A stretch of DNA of 64,000 bases from Vibrio crassostreae (GCF_024347415.1 NZ_AP025476.1:3162001-3226000), one strand, 5' to 3'; numbered from the stretch's first letter, positions 42,314-52,607 are shown. Notes: generated by a model from the letters alone, not told the origin. Numbers and translations: made by a program.

Positions 42314-42414
42314 AGGTGCTTCCTTACAAGTTTTGCGTCTGAGAATCACAGCTGCTTGTCGGCATTTTGCGGCTGTGTTAGATATATGTTATTCACTTTA
42401 CTTTCATAAACGTG

Positions 42415-42446
42415 AGACGTCAACACTTCTAGACGTCTATATGTCT
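42415..42446. promoter_or_regulatory. Four tandem Met boxes between metB and metJ
   Basis: AGACGTCA, ACACTTCT, AGACGTCT and ATATGTCT follow one another without gaps. The third is the perfect consensus and the first differs by one base. The array lies between divergent metB and metJ, so MetJ with S-adenosylmethionine would repress metBL and probably its own gene. Confidence 0.92.
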
Positions 42447-42521
42447 TTGCTTATGGCGGTAAATCCCGCTAAAATCACCACTATTAATTTATTCTAACAA
42501 CTAAAGTGATGAAGGTACGCA

Positions 42522-42842
42522 ATGGCCGACTGGAATGGTGAATACATAAGCCCATATGCTGAGCATGGAAAGAAAAGCGAACAAGTAAAGAAGATTACAG
42601 TTTCTATCCCTCTAAAAGTGTTAAAGGTTCTAACTGACGAGCGTACTCGCCGCCAGATTAACAACCTACGCCATGCAACAAACAGTGAGCTACTGTGCGA
42701 AGCCTTTCTACATGCGTACACAGGCCAACCACTACCAACGGATGAAGACCTTCGTAAAGACCGCCCAGACGATATTCCTGCTGAAGTGAAAAAGCTGATG
42801 ACAGAGATGGGTATCGAGTTCGAAGCGTTTGACGAAGAATAA
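42522..42842 (+). CDS. metJ: Methionine repressor MetJ
   Basis: This 106-aa ribbon-helix-helix repressor reads [20 protein letters not shown] with the DNA-contacting beta strand [15 protein letters not shown] (about residues 23-37) and helix block [27 protein letters not shown]. Length and sequence are those of MetJ, which uses S-adenosylmethionine as corepressor. It diverges from metBL over a four-box Met operator. GAAGG precedes the ATG at suitable spacing. Confidence 0.97.
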   Translation: MADWNGEYISPYAEHGKKSEQVKKITVSIPLKVLKVLTDERTRRQINNLRHATNSELLCEAFLHAYTGQPLPTDEDLRKDRPDDIPAEVKKLMTEMGIEFEAFDEE

Positions 42843-42942
42843 AAACAACTCAGTCACTGCCTTCATTATTGATTCGCTCTAGCTGAACCTTATTTATCAC
42901 ATCGCGCATTATTTTTATGACTGCGCTGTGAATGATAGACAT

Positions 42943-42974
42943 AAAAAAACCGACTCCCAATGAGTCGGTTTTTT
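42943..42974. terminator. Bidirectional terminator between metJ and the malic enzyme gene
   Basis: AAAAAACCGACTC and GAGTCGGTTTTTT perfect arms with a 5-nt loop CCAAT. Confidence 0.92.
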
Positions 42975-43007
42975 ATTATTCTTTTGCGCTCAATTGAGCA
43001 GCAGCTA

Positions 43008-44297
43008 CTACGCCATGTAGTTAGCAGGCATTTCGATACGAGCAACGCCAGATTCAACAGCCGCTTCTGCTACTGCTTTTGCTACGCGAGGAAGTAGACG
43101 TGGGTCCATTGGCTTAGGAATAATGTAGCCTTTACCAAATTCCAGTGCAGTTTCACCCGCCGCTGCCAGTACTTCAGCCGGAACTTCTTCTTTCGCCAGT
43201 TCACGAATCGCTTTAACCGCTGCCAGCTTCATTTCGTCATTGATTTCGCTTGCACGCACGTCTAGTGCACCACGGAAAATGAATGGGAAACAAAGTACGT
43301 TGTTTACTTGGTTAGGGTAATCACTGCGGCCTGTACCCATGATAAGGTCAGAACGAACTTCGTGAGCAAGCTCTGGCTTGATCTCTGGATCTGGGTTTGA
43401 ACATGCAAACACAACTGGCTTATCAGCCATTAGCGTTAGTGCTTCAGCTGGAAGCAGGTTAGGACCTGATACGCCCAAGAACAGGTCAGCGCCTTCGATA
43501 ACATCTTCAAGCGTACGCTTATCTGTGTTGTTAGCGAACAGCTCTTTGTATTCGTTTAGGTCGTCACGACGAGTGTGGATCACACCTTTACGGTCAAGCA
43601 TGTAGATCTTCTCACGCTGAGCGCCACACTTAATCAGTAGTTCCATACACGCAACCGCTGCTGCGCCAGCACCTAGACAAACGATCTTACACTCTTCTAG
43701 CTTCTTACCTTGAAGCTCGATCGCGTTAAGCATACCTGCTGCTGTTACAATCGCAGTACCGTGTTGGTCATCGTGGAATACTGGTACATCACAACGCTCA
43801 ATCAGACGACGTTCAATCTCAAAACAGTCTGGTGCTTTGATGTCTTCCAGGTTAATACCGCCGAATGTATCTGCAATATTCGCAACCGTATCAACGAACT
43901 CATCGATTGTGCGGTGTTTTACTTCAATATCGATAGAATCTAAACCAGCAAAACGCTTAAACAGTAGCGCTTTACCTTCCATTACAGGTTTAGAAGCAAT
44001 AGGACCAAGGTTACCTAGGCCAAGAATCGCTGTACCGTTAGAGATAACAGCAACCATGTTGCCCTTACCTGTGTACTTATAGACGTTATCAACGTTCTGT
44101 GCGATCTCGCGAACAGGCTCAGCCACACCAGGGCTGTATGCAAGTGCTAGGTCTTCTGCAGAGTTTGCAGGCTTCGTCAGTTCTACGGCAATTTTGCCTG
44201 GAATCGGGAACTCATGATAATCAAGAGCTTGCTGACGGAATTGTTCTTGAGGCGATAATTCTTGAGAGGATTGAGCTTGGCTGCTGTCTTCAGACAT
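43008..44297 (-). CDS. Malic enzyme, short form (oxaloacetate-decarboxylating)
   Basis: This 429-aa enzyme decarboxylates malate to pyruvate, with NAD(P) as acceptor. Blocks are [26 protein letters not shown] [45 protein letters not shown] (nucleotide-binding Rossmann) and [10 protein letters not shown]. It lacks the phosphotransacetylase-like C-terminal domain of E. coli MaeB (about 759 aa), being the compact bacterial form. It stands alone between metJ and rpmE. Cofactor preference cannot be read by eye. Confidence 0.92.
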   Translation of the reverse strand: MSEDSSQAQSSQELSPQEQFRQQALDYHEFPIPGKIAVELTKPANSAEDLALAYSPGVAEPVREIAQNVDNVYKYTGKGNMVAVISNGTAILGLGNLGPIASKPVMEGKALLFKRFAGLDSIDIEVKHRTIDEFVDTVANIADTFGGINLEDIKAPDCFEIERRLIERCDVPVFHDDQHGTAIVTAAGMLNAIELQGKKLEECKIVCLGAGAAAVACMELLIKCGAQREKIYMLDRKGVIHTRRDDLNEYKELFANNTDKRTLEDVIEGADLFLGVSGPNLLPAEALTLMADKPVVFACSNPDPEIKPELAHEVRSDLIMGTGRSDYPNQVNNVLCFPFIFRGALDVRASEINDEMKLAAVKAIRELAKEEVPAEVLAAAGETALEFGKGYIIPKPMDPRLLPRVAKAVAEAAVESGVARIEMPANYMA

Positions 44298-44631
44298 AGG
44301 TGTAGGTTCCTAGGATATTATTATTTGGGGGATCTTGTTCATGTTAATGGATGTACTTCAAAGTTCCTAGGTGGTTGGAGCCTCTGTCTCATTAAAAAAC
44401 GAGATTTCACTACTAATAAGACCAGTGAGCAGTTGAAATTACTGTCGCTTGTTGAACTTTCGAGCTGAATTTTGGTGAAGAGAGATTCGCAAGGAATTGC
44501 CCTGCAATAGAAAGGTAGGCACCTTAATCGTTGGGCGGGATTGAAGCTTGAATGAAAATCAGTGCTTTCTTAAATTTCAGGCAACAAAAAAGGACACCGA
44601 AGTGTCCTTTTTCATGTCTAAATAGCGAGAA
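44298..44631. promoter_or_regulatory. Noncoding gap upstream of the malic enzyme gene
   Basis: This gap holds the rpmE terminator (44585-44613). A 9-bp direct repeat GTTCCTAGG occurs at 44306-44314 and 44363-44371, just upstream of the malic enzyme start. Nothing else is evident. Confidence 0.4.
44585..44613 (-). terminator. Intrinsic terminator after rpmE
   Basis: AAAAAGGACAC and GTGTCCTTTTT perfect arms with loop CGAA. Confidence 0.9.
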
Positions 44632-44850
44632 TTACTTCTTGCTAGAAAGAGCACCGAAACGCTTGTTGAAGCGATCAACACGGCCGCCAGTATCTACGAT
44701 ACGTTGCTTACCAGTGTAGAACGGGTGACATTTGTCACATACGTCTAGGTGGATAGATTCTTTTGCAAGAGTTGAGTTGAACTCAAATGTGTTGCCGCAA
44801 GAACAAGTTGCAGTAACTGCTTTGTATTCTGGGTGGATTCCAGCTTTCAT
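44632..44850 (-). CDS. rpmE: 50S ribosomal protein bL31, zinc-binding type
   Basis: This 72-aa ribosomal protein has the four zinc-ligand cysteines C16, C18, C38 and C41 (TATCSCGN and [13 protein letters not shown]), which mark the zinc-binding C+ paralogue. bL31 bridges the two ribosomal subunits. It diverges from priA, the same neighbourhood as in E. coli. Confidence 0.97.
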   Translation of the reverse strand: MKAGIHPEYKAVTATCSCGNTFEFNSTLAKESIHLDVCDKCHPFYTGKQRIVDTGGRVDRFNKRFGALSSKK

Positions 44851-45181
44851 GGGATAACCTCAAGTAGGCCGTGTCGCTATACGATTCTAAGCCGCACACC
44901 ACACGTAGTTTAAAAAAGAAATAAAGACACCGCATCGACACAAAAGAGTGATGAAGCCATACCTTTAAGGCGCAGTATAGTAATGAATCTATAAGGCAGG
45001 ATCAACTGATTTGATACATTTTTCACCAATTCTCTCTTTATTTCCTTTATCGGCCTGAGATTTCGAGCTGTCGTTGTCTGTATACGTTAACTCGCCGCCT
45101 TCATCCAAACTGCTTCTCGAATTTAACCGCCTTATCCTTTAGACTGTTCGCTCTCGTCAATTCAGATAAAGCCGTCCCTTT
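44851..45181. promoter_or_regulatory. rpmE-priA divergent promoter region
   Basis: These 331 bp separate the divergent genes. A TATACT element reading toward rpmE lies near 44975. No operator or structured RNA stood out, and no good small frame is present. Confidence 0.4.
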
Positions 45182-47383
45182 ATGCGTCCAATGATTGCCC
45201 GCGTGGCACTGCCTGTTCCACTCGACAAGCAGTTCGATTACAAGATTCCTAGCCACCTATTTCCTATTATTGGTGGACGAGTCTCTGTGCCTTTTGGACG
45301 ACAAACCTTAACCGGTATTGTAACGGCTCTGGTTAACGAATCTGAATTCGAGCTCGATAAGCTCAAACCCATTAAAGCCCTATTAGACAATCAGCCTGTT
45401 TGGCCGGAATCTGTCTATTCACTGTTAATGTGGTGCAGTCAATTTTATCAGTACCCTCTTGGCGAAACCTTTGCTAACGCCCTTCCGAGTGCTCTAAGAA
45501 AAGGCAAAGCCGCCGACTTCGCAACGCTGGTTGAGTGGCAGTTAACGCCATCAGGCAAAGACCAACTGATGCAAGGTTTTGGTCGCGCAGTCAAACAAGC
45601 CAAAGTGATGCACATGCTTGAGCAAGGCCCCGTTCCCCATCAAGAGTTCATTGATGAAGAAGTTGGCAGCGCCGTACTCAAGACACTAGAAGAGAAAGGC
45701 TGGATTGAATCGGTAGAGAAAAAGCCGAAGCGTCAGCCGTGGCCAGTTGATCTTGAAAACGACCAAGACAAACCTAAGCTCAATGCTGAACAAGCCATCG
45801 CGATTGCGACCGTAAATAGCCAAACCGACTTTGGTTGTTTCCTGTTAGAAGGCGTCACTGGCTCAGGTAAGACCGAGGTTTACCTGAATATGATTAAGCC
45901 GATTCTCGATCAAGGTAAACAAGCGTTAGTACTCGTGCCTGAGATTGGCCTCACCCCTCAAACGATTAACCGCTTTAAGCGACGCTTTAATGTGCCTGTT
46001 GAGGTTATCCACTCGGGTTTAAACGATTCTGAGCGACTGAATGCTTGGTTATCGGCACGCGATAAAATAGCGGGCATCGTGATTGGTACCCGTTCAGCTC
46101 TGTTCACGCCGTTTGCTGATCTAGGCATTATCATTGTCGACGAAGAACACGATGCTTCTTATAAACAGCAAGACAGCCTTCGCTACCACGCTCGTGATGT
46201 GGCGATCATGCGTGCTCATAAAGCGCAGATCCCGGTTGTGTTAGGCTCGGCGACTCCGGCCTTTGAAACACTGCACAACGCTCAGATCGGTAAATACAGT
46301 TATCTCACCCTTACTTCACGTGCGGGTGTCGCACTGCCGACCACCAATAAGGTATTGGATGTTAAAGGTGAATATCTAGAAAGTGGCTTGTCTGCGTCGT
46401 TGATTGCAGAGATGCAAAGACACCTCAAAGCAGGCAACCAAGTGATGCTGTTCCTCAATCGCCGCGGGTTTTCTCCCGCATTGATGTGTCACGATTGTGG
46501 TTGGACTGCCGAGTGTAAACGTTGTGATGCTTACTATACCTATCACCAATACAGTAATGAGATGCGCTGCCACCACTGTGGTTCTCAGCAGCATATCGTG
46601 CACAATTGCCAAGGTTGTGGGTCTGCGAACTTAGTGACAGTGGGTGTCGGTACCGAGCAGTTAGAGGCTCAGCTTAGCCAACTATTCCCTGAATACAAAA
46701 CCATTCGTATTGACCGCGACAGCACCCGCCGTAAAGGCAGCTTAGAAAGCGCACTCGAGTCGATTCGTAAGGGTGAATTCCAAATTCTTATCGGCACGCA
46801 GATGCTTGCTAAGGGTCATCATTTCCCTGATGTGACACTTGTGGCGTTATTGGATGTCGATGGCTCTTTATATAGCAGTGACTTCCGAGCGTCTGAACGT
46901 CTTGCCCAGCTATTCATCCAAGTAGCGGGACGCGCAGGACGAGCAAGCAAACCCGGTGAGGTGATCTTACAGACTCACCACCCAGAACATGGGTTGCTGC
47001 AAGCTTTGCTGCATAAAGACTACAACCACTTTGCTCAGACGGCGCTGGCAGAACGTAAGCAGGCAATGTTACCGCCTTATACCTTTATGACTCTGTTTAG
47101 AGCAGAAGCCAATGACACTCGCTTGGTGGAAGAGTTCTTGCGTCAGGTTCGTCACACATTGGAATCGCACCCGCTGTTTGATCAATATTGTATGGTGCTA
47201 GGACCAACCCCAGCCCCATTAGCAAAACGAGCAGGCAAATCGCGCTGGCAGTTAATCTTACAGACTCAAACTCGCTCGTTAATGCAGAAGCTATTAATGA
47301 GCGCTAAGCCGGCAATTAATATGTTACCCGCCGCGAAAAAAGTTCGTTGGTCACTCGACATAGAGCCGCAAGATCTGAGCTAA
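45182..47383 (+). CDS. priA: Primosomal protein N' (replication restart helicase PriA)
   Basis: This 733-aa 3'-5' helicase reloads the replisome at stalled forks. The N-terminal 3' DNA-binding domain (about 1-100) is followed by a helicase core with Walker A LLEGVTGSGKTEVYL near residue 230, the DEEH box IIVDEEHDASYKQ and a helicase motif QVAGRAGRASKPG. The zinc-binding insert at about 435-480 has four Cys pairs (CHDC, CKRC, CHHC, CQGC). All motifs are intact. Confidence 0.97.
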   Translation: MRPMIARVALPVPLDKQFDYKIPSHLFPIIGGRVSVPFGRQTLTGIVTALVNESEFELDKLKPIKALLDNQPVWPESVYSLLMWCSQFYQYPLGETFANALPSALRKGKAADFATLVEWQLTPSGKDQLMQGFGRAVKQAKVMHMLEQGPVPHQEFIDEEVGSAVLKTLEEKGWIESVEKKPKRQPWPVDLENDQDKPKLNAEQAIAIATVNSQTDFGCFLLEGVTGSGKTEVYLNMIKPILDQGKQALVLVPEIGLTPQTINRFKRRFNVPVEVIHSGLNDSERLNAWLSARDKIAGIVIGTRSALFTPFADLGIIIVDEEHDASYKQQDSLRYHARDVAIMRAHKAQIPVVLGSATPAFETLHNAQIGKYSYLTLTSRAGVALPTTNKVLDVKGEYLESGLSASLIAEMQRHLKAGNQVMLFLNRRGFSPALMCHDCGWTAECKRCDAYYTYHQYSNEMRCHHCGSQQHIVHNCQGCGSANLVTVGVGTEQLEAQLSQLFPEYKTIRIDRDSTRRKGSLESALESIRKGEFQILIGTQMLAKGHHFPDVTLVALLDVDGSLYSSDFRASERLAQLFIQVAGRAGRASKPGEVILQTHHPEHGLLQALLHKDYNHFAQTALAERKQAMLPPYTFMTLFRAEANDTRLVEEFLRQVRHTLESHPLFDQYCMVLGPTPAPLAKRAGKSRWQLILQTQTRSLMQKLLMSAKPAINMLPAAKKVRWSLDIEPQDLS

Positions 47384-47623
47384 ACCCCTTCGGGTTAAAA
47401 CTAATGATAAGTTTGTTCACAAATATTTCATATTTCTCGTGAGCAAGTTCACACGAGTCATGTGATTTTTGTTAATCTAGCCGTAACTTTACACGGATTA
47501 AACGAATAAAATATTGCAATAAAAAAAGTGTTAGCAACACTTTCATAATATCTATTCGATTACATTTATTATTCACGCCTTAGATACTTAGGCGACAAAG
47601 GAACTTAAAAGAGGGTTTAATTT
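47384..47623 (+). promoter_or_regulatory. cytR promoter region with CRP-like site
   Basis: CGTGA-GCAAGT-TCACA at 47438-47453, within a 22-bp near-palindrome, matches the CRP consensus TGTGA-N6-TCACA with one mismatch. A second half-site TGTGA begins at 47461 and a TTCAC half lies near 47416. In E. coli cytR is under CRP and CytR control, so this arrangement is expected. Confidence 0.55.
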
Positions 47624-48628
47624 ATGGCGACAATGAAGGATGTTGCCCAGCTAGCAGGCGTCTCAACAGCCACGGTATCACGTGCATTGATGAACCCTGA
47701 GAAAGTCTCAGTTTCGACTCGTAAACGAGTGGAAACAGCAGTACTTGAAGCTGGATACTCACCCAATACATTAGCTAGAAACTTACGTCGCAACGAATCA
47801 AAAACCATCATCACTATCGTTCCTGATATCTGTGACCCTTATTTCGCCGAGATCATTCGTGGTATCGAAGATGCCGCAGTAGAAAATGACTACCTTGTCT
47901 TACTGGGTGATAGCGGCCAACAAAAGAAGCGTGAGTCTTCGTTTGTTAACTTAGTTTTCACCAAACAAGCTGACGGTATGCTATTGCTTGGCACTGACCA
48001 TCCATTTGACGTCAGTAAGTCTGAACAAAAGAACTTACCACCAATGGTGATGGCGTGTGAGTTTGCCCCTGAACTTGAACTTCCTACCGTACACATCGAT
48101 AACCTGACCTCTGCATTTGAAGCCGTGAACTACCTAGCCCAGTTAGGTCATAAGCGTATCGCTCAAATATCAGGGCCAGTATCGGCAACGCTGTGTAAGT
48201 TCCGCCAACAAGGCTATCAACAAGCGCTGCGTCGCGCTGGAGTATCAATGAACCCTGCCTATAGCACTGTCGGCGACTTTACTTTTGAAGCCGGTGCTCA
48301 AGCGGTTCGTCAATTGTTGGCACTTCCTGAACAGCCTACAGCTATCTTCTGTCATAACGACGCGATGGCCATTGGCGCGATTCAAGAAGCGAAGAAGCTG
48401 GGCTTACGCGTTCCTCAAGACCTATCGATTGTCGGCTTTGATGACATCCAATTCGCTCAATACTGCGATCCACCGCTAACTACCATTTCTCAGCCTCGCT
48501 ATGAGATTGGACGCCAAGCGATGTTGATGATGCTTGATCTACTGAAAGGCAACGATGTGCAAGCAGGTTCTCGTCTGCTTGAAGCTAAATTAGTGGTTCG
48601 AGGCAGTACAGCACCACCTCGAATGTAA
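47624..48628 (+). CDS. cytR: CytR, LacI-family nucleoside regulator
   Basis: This 334-aa LacI-family repressor has an N-terminal helix-turn-helix and hinge (MKDVAQLAGVSTATVSRALM, LEAGYSPNTLARNLRRN) and a periplasmic-binding-like core (VPDICDPYFAEIIRGIEDAA, FCHNDAMAIGAIQEAKKLG, IVGFDDIQFAQYCDPPLTTI). These blocks match CytR, which with CRP controls nucleoside uptake and catabolism and, in V. cholerae, also competence genes. Position between priA and ftsN is the conserved one. GAGGG lies 9 nt upstream of the ATG. Confidence 0.95.
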   Translation: MATMKDVAQLAGVSTATVSRALMNPEKVSVSTRKRVETAVLEAGYSPNTLARNLRRNESKTIITIVPDICDPYFAEIIRGIEDAAVENDYLVLLGDSGQQKKRESSFVNLVFTKQADGMLLLGTDHPFDVSKSEQKNLPPMVMACEFAPELELPTVHIDNLTSAFEAVNYLAQLGHKRIAQISGPVSATLCKFRQQGYQQALRRAGVSMNPAYSTVGDFTFEAGAQAVRQLLALPEQPTAIFCHNDAMAIGAIQEAKKLGLRVPQDLSIVGFDDIQFAQYCDPPLTTISQPRYEIGRQAMLMMLDLLKGNDVQAGSRLLEAKLVVRGSTAPPRM

Positions 48629-48750
48629 CCTTCAAAAATACCCTTACAAATCTGCGGCACATTTTGATGTGCCGCTTCCATTTCTGCACTATTATCCTCG
48701 CGCAATCTGGATTACCATGAGGGCAGAATCAGCAACTATTGAAATGTCTT

Positions 48751-49290
48751 GTGGCTAATAGAGATTATGTAAAGCGCGGTCGTGGTACGAAAAAGCCGAC
48801 CAAAAAACAAGCCCCTCGCCGTAAACCTTGGCGCAGTGGTCTTTTGGCGATCCTCCTTGCCGGTGGTTTTGGTTACGGACTTTACCTATTGAGTAATGAT
48901 CCTGAGCCGCCAGCACCTGCTCCTGTGGTAACCAAACCAAAACCTAAGCCAAAACCAGCGAAAGTGATTCCGCCGCCTCCTGAAGAGAAATGGGACTACG
49001 TTGAAACGCTGCCAAGCCGCGAAATCGAAGTGAAAGCCAAAGAGCAAGAGATCTCGAAGATCCCTTACATCATGCAGTGTGGCGCTTACAAAACCTCGTC
49101 GCAGGCAGAAGCTCGTAAGTTGGATATTGCCTTCCAAGGTATCTCGAGTGAGATCCGCAAGAAAGATGGCAGTAGCTGGTACCGTGTGGTTCTAGGTCCA
49201 TACAAGTTGAAGCGTGACGCAGAGCGAGATCGCCATAAGCTGCAACGAGCGAAAATCGAACCTTGTGCTATTTGGAAAGACACCGAGTAA
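48751..49290 (+). CDS. ftsN: Cell division protein FtsN
   Basis: This 179-aa bitopic division protein starts VANRDYVKRGRG (GTG codon). It has a short basic cytoplasmic tail, a membrane helix at about residues 30-48 (RSGLLAILLAGGFGYGLYLL), a Pro/Lys-rich periplasmic linker and a C-terminal SPOR domain (about 105-178, YIMQCGAYKTSSQAEARKLD). FtsN triggers septal peptidoglycan synthesis. The open frame begins four codons earlier at a TTG, but (M)ANRDYV is the conserved FtsN opening. The Shine-Dalgarno is weak, so the start is chosen by homology. Confidence 0.92.
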   Translation: MANRDYVKRGRGTKKPTKKQAPRRKPWRSGLLAILLAGGFGYGLYLLSNDPEPPAPAPVVTKPKPKPKPAKVIPPPPEEKWDYVETLPSREIEVKAKEQEISKIPYIMQCGAYKTSSQAEARKLDIAFQGISSEIRKKDGSSWYRVVLGPYKLKRDAERDRHKLQRAKIEPCAIWKDTE

Positions 49291-49340
49291 TTTAGATTCA
49301 GCGGCAGTCTCGGTCTTAGTAAAAGCCGAAAACCAAACAC

Positions 49341-49372
49341 CGAAAGCCTCCCACTGTGGAGGTTTTCTTTTA
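49341..49372 (+). terminator. Intrinsic terminator after ftsN
   Basis: CCTCC and GGAGG arms with flanking A/T pairs around CACTGT are followed by TTTTCTTTTA. Confidence 0.75.
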
Positions 49373-49441
49373 TCCCCTCCCCTTTAACCAAATTTCCTTA
49401 CAACTTCCGCCGATAAGTTTGCACGACATCACTCACCCTTC

Positions 49442-49470
49442 CTTGAATTATCCGAGCGCCATCCTCATAT
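49442..49470 (+). promoter_or_regulatory. Candidate sigma-32 promoter of hslVU
   Basis: CTTGAAT at 49442-49448 and CCTCATAT at 49463-49470 are separated by 14 bp. This nearly fits the heat-shock consensus CTTGAAA-N11-16-CCCCATnT (one mismatch in each box). It lies about 44 bp upstream of hslV, which is a heat-shock operon in E. coli. Confidence 0.65.
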
Positions 49471-49513
49471 ACTTTTTATACCCAAAGATAAGAAATATTA
49501 AGAGGCCCTACTC

Positions 49514-50062
49514 GTGACTACCATTGTATCTGTACGTCGTAATAATAAAGTCGTCATCGCGGGTGATGGACAAGTATCTCTAGGCAACACTGTAATGAAG
49601 GGCAATGCCCGTAAAGTACGTCGCCTATACAACAACAAAGTACTGGCAGGTTTTGCTGGCGGTACCGCTGATGCTTTCACGCTATTCGAAAAATTTGAAA
49701 GCAAGCTGCAAATGCACCAAGGTCACCTAACCAAAGCTGCCGTTGAGCTGGCGAAGGATTGGCGTAGCGACCGTGCTCTACGTAAGTTAGAAGCACTGTT
49801 AGCAGTAGCGGATGAGACCGCTTCACTGATCATCACAGGTAACGGTGACGTCGTTCAACCTGAGAACGACCTGATTGCGATCGGTTCGGGCGGTAACTTC
49901 GCTCAAGCAGCAGCTACTGCACTATTAGAAAATACTGATTTAGATGCGCGTGAAATCGCAGAAAAGTCGCTGAACATTGCGGGCGACATCTGTGTCTTCA
50001 CCAACCATCACCACACTATTGAAGAACTAGAAAGCACCGTTGAGCTGCCAAAGCCAGAGTAA
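49514..50062 (+). CDS. hslV: ATP-dependent protease subunit HslV
   Basis: This 182-aa threonine protease is the peptidase core of the HslUV (ClpYQ) complex. It starts with GTG and reads [20 protein letters not shown], so the catalytic Thr becomes the N-terminus after Met removal. [18 protein letters not shown] and [22 protein letters not shown] are conserved. AGAGG lies 9 nt upstream of the GTG. It is followed 58 bp later by hslU. Confidence 0.97.
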   Translation: MTTIVSVRRNNKVVIAGDGQVSLGNTVMKGNARKVRRLYNNKVLAGFAGGTADAFTLFEKFESKLQMHQGHLTKAAVELAKDWRSDRALRKLEALLAVADETASLIITGNGDVVQPENDLIAIGSGGNFAQAAATALLENTDLDAREIAEKSLNIAGDICVFTNHHHTIEELESTVELPKPE

Positions 50063-50120
50063 CGACCGCTTCCATCAATAACGTTGTATTCAACAGTGAT
50101 TAAAGAATTAAGGAAAAACC

Positions 50121-51461
50121 ATGTCTGAGATGACTCCTCGCGAAATTGTTCACGAACTCAATCGCCACATTATCGGCCAAGACAACGCTAAGCGTTCAGT
50201 AGCTATCGCTCTGCGTAACCGCTGGCGTCGTATGCAGCTTGAAGAAAGCCTGCGTGTTGAAGTATCACCAAAGAACATCCTAATGATTGGCCCAACAGGT
50301 GTCGGTAAAACTGAAATTGCTCGCCGCCTAGCGAAATTAGCAAACGCGCCTTTCATCAAGGTAGAAGCGACTAAGTTCACCGAAGTTGGCTACGTTGGTA
50401 AAGAAGTTGAGACAATCATCCGTGATCTAACGGACGTTGCAATCAAGATGACACACCAACAAGCGATGGAGAAAGTACAGTACCGCGCTGAAGAACAAGC
50501 TGAAGAACGCATTCTTGATGCCCTTCTACCACCAGCACGTGATGCTTGGGGTCAGAACGAGCAATCAACAGAAGACACCACCTCTTCAAACACTCGCCAG
50601 ATTTTCCGCAAGAAACTGCGTGAAGGTAAGTTAGACGACAAAGAGATCGAAGTTGATGTAGCCGCGCCGCAAATGGGCGTTGAAATCATGTCACCTCCAG
50701 GCATGGAAGAGATGACAAACCAGCTGCAAGGCATGTTCCAAAACCTAGCAGGCGACACCAAGAAAAAGCGTAAGATGAAAATCAAAGACGCATTCAAAGC
50801 ACTGACGGAAGAAGAAGCTTCAAAGCTTGTGAACCAAGAAGAGCTAAAAGAGAACGCGATCTTCAACGCTGAAAACAACGGCATCGTATTCATCGATGAG
50901 ATCGACAAAATCTGTAAGCGTGGCGACAGCTCAGGCCCAGACGTATCTCGCGAAGGTGTTCAGCGTGACCTACTGCCTCTTATCGAAGGCAGCACAGTAT
51001 CAACCAAGCACGGCATGGTTAAAACTGACCACATCTTGTTTATCACATCAGGCGCATTCCAAGTGGCTAAGCCATCTGACCTGATCCCTGAGCTACAAGG
51101 TCGTCTACCAATCCGCGTAGAACTTGAAGCACTATCAGCGCATGACTTCAAACGCATCCTGACTGAACCAAAAGCATCTCTAACAGAGCAATACATTGCC
51201 CTAATGAAAACAGAAGATGTGAGCATTGAGTTCACTGAAGATGGCATCAACCAGATTGCGGACGCAGCATGGCGCGTAAACGAAACCACTGAGAACATCG
51301 GTGCGCGTCGTCTACACACGGTAATGGAGCGTCTAATGGATGAGATTTCATTCGAAGCAACAGACAAAGCTGGCAGCAAGCTTGTTATTGATGAAGCTTA
51401 CGTAACGTCGAAACTTGGTGAGTTCGTAGAAGACGAAGACTTAAGTCGCTTCATCCTGTAG
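50121..51461 (+). CDS. hslU: ATP-dependent protease ATPase subunit HslU
   Basis: This 446-aa AAA+ unfoldase feeds substrates to HslV. It has Walker [18 protein letters not shown] near residue 56, the GYVG pore motif in [13 protein letters not shown], an I domain (about 110-245), Walker [14 protein letters not shown], the sensor block [11 protein letters not shown] and the C-terminal ending EDLSRFIL that inserts into HslV. AAGGA lies upstream of the ATG, and a terminator follows. Confidence 0.97.
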   Translation: MSEMTPREIVHELNRHIIGQDNAKRSVAIALRNRWRRMQLEESLRVEVSPKNILMIGPTGVGKTEIARRLAKLANAPFIKVEATKFTEVGYVGKEVETIIRDLTDVAIKMTHQQAMEKVQYRAEEQAEERILDALLPPARDAWGQNEQSTEDTTSSNTRQIFRKKLREGKLDDKEIEVDVAAPQMGVEIMSPPGMEEMTNQLQGMFQNLAGDTKKKRKMKIKDAFKALTEEEASKLVNQEELKENAIFNAENNGIVFIDEIDKICKRGDSSGPDVSREGVQRDLLPLIEGSTVSTKHGMVKTDHILFITSGAFQVAKPSDLIPELQGRLPIRVELEALSAHDFKRILTEPKASLTEQYIALMKTEDVSIEFTEDGINQIADAAWRVNETTENIGARRLHTVMERLMDEISFEATDKAGSKLVIDEAYVTSKLGEFVEDEDLSRFIL

Positions 51462-51521
51462 CACACCAAACTCCAACTTATTGCTCTATCTCAAAGAAAT
51501 AGCAGCTAATAAGCGAATTCA

Positions 51522-51549
51522 AGGCCCACTTTCGAGTGGGCTTTTTATT
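51522..51549 (+). terminator. Intrinsic terminator after hslU
   Basis: GCCCACT and AGTGGGC arms with loop TTCG are followed by TTTTTATT. Confidence 0.9.
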
Positions 51550-51616
51550 ACCCGAAAAATGGGCGTATACTCAAATCACAGTTTGAAACGAAGACTTACA
51601 AAGAAATAGACCTACG

Positions 51617-52534
51617 ATGAAACAATCTCTACTGATTTGGCTTGATGCCGCACGACCAAAAACTCTGCCTCTTGCACTCGTCTCTATTCTTACAGGAAGT
51701 AGTTTAGCGTTCGCCGGCGGTCAGTTTTCTTTATCGATAGCACTACTGGCTTTTCTAACCGCCACCCTATTACAGATTCTGTCGAACCTAGCCAATGACT
51801 ATGGCGACGCAGTTAAGGGCACAGACAACGAAAATCGCCTGGGACCAACACGCGCCATGCAATCTGGCGCGGTAACAGCGAAAACCATGAAGCAAGCGAT
51901 CATTCTCAACATCGTGTTTACCATGGTCGCTGGGCTGATTCTTATTTTTCACGCCTTAACCTCGATTGAAAGTATCTTATCTTTCATTGCATTAGGCGTA
52001 TTAGCCATTGTTGCAGCCATCGCTTACACCGTCGGTAATAAACCTTATGGCTATATCGGCCTTGGCGACTTATCGGTGTTTATCTTCTTCGGTTTGTTAG
52101 GTGTATCGGGGACTTACTTCTTGCACACTGGCCATGTTGAACCAAGCCTGTTTCTCCCTGCACTGGGCTGCGGACTGATGGCGGTTGCGGTACTCAATAT
52201 CAACAACATGCGCGATATCGAAAACGACAGCGAATGTGGTAAACGTACCATGGCAGTTCGCCTAGGACAGCGCAAAGCTAAGCACTATCATTTCGCCTTG
52301 CTTGGTCTCGCCCTTGCGTCTTTCGCTATTTACCTACTGATTCAAGAAAAGCCAGCCTGGATCAGCCTGCCGTTTTTACTGAGTATTATTATTGTTTATA
52401 AACATGGCAAAGCTGTTTGGGAAACCGAAAAACCCGCGCAGATTGCACCAATGATGCCAGTGATTGTGAAATGCTCACTGGTCACTAACCTATTGTTTGC
52501 AGGGGTTGTCGTAGCTCAAACTCTATTGAGTTAA
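51617..52534 (+). CDS. menA: 1,4-dihydroxy-2-naphthoate polyprenyltransferase
   Basis: This 305-aa UbiA-family membrane enzyme attaches a polyprenyl chain to DHNA in menaquinone synthesis. It has about eight membrane helices. The first Asp-rich motif is NLANDYGDAVKGTDNENRLGP (near residue 60-80) and the second is NNMRDIENDSECGKRTMAVRLG (near 198-219). It lies between hslU and rraA as in enteric bacteria, with its own promoter space after the hslU terminator. Confidence 0.95.
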   Translation: MKQSLLIWLDAARPKTLPLALVSILTGSSLAFAGGQFSLSIALLAFLTATLLQILSNLANDYGDAVKGTDNENRLGPTRAMQSGAVTAKTMKQAIILNIVFTMVAGLILIFHALTSIESILSFIALGVLAIVAAIAYTVGNKPYGYIGLGDLSVFIFFGLLGVSGTYFLHTGHVEPSLFLPALGCGLMAVAVLNINNMRDIENDSECGKRTMAVRLGQRKAKHYHFALLGLALASFAIYLLIQEKPAWISLPFLLSIIIVYKHGKAVWETEKPAQIAPMMPVIVKCSLVTNLLFAGVVVAQTLLS

Positions 52535-52607
52535 ATGAGACTAATCATTGCAAAGGGATCAAGCACCGATATACTCAAAGTAAGCTCATTGTTCAAAAGG
52601 TATACGA

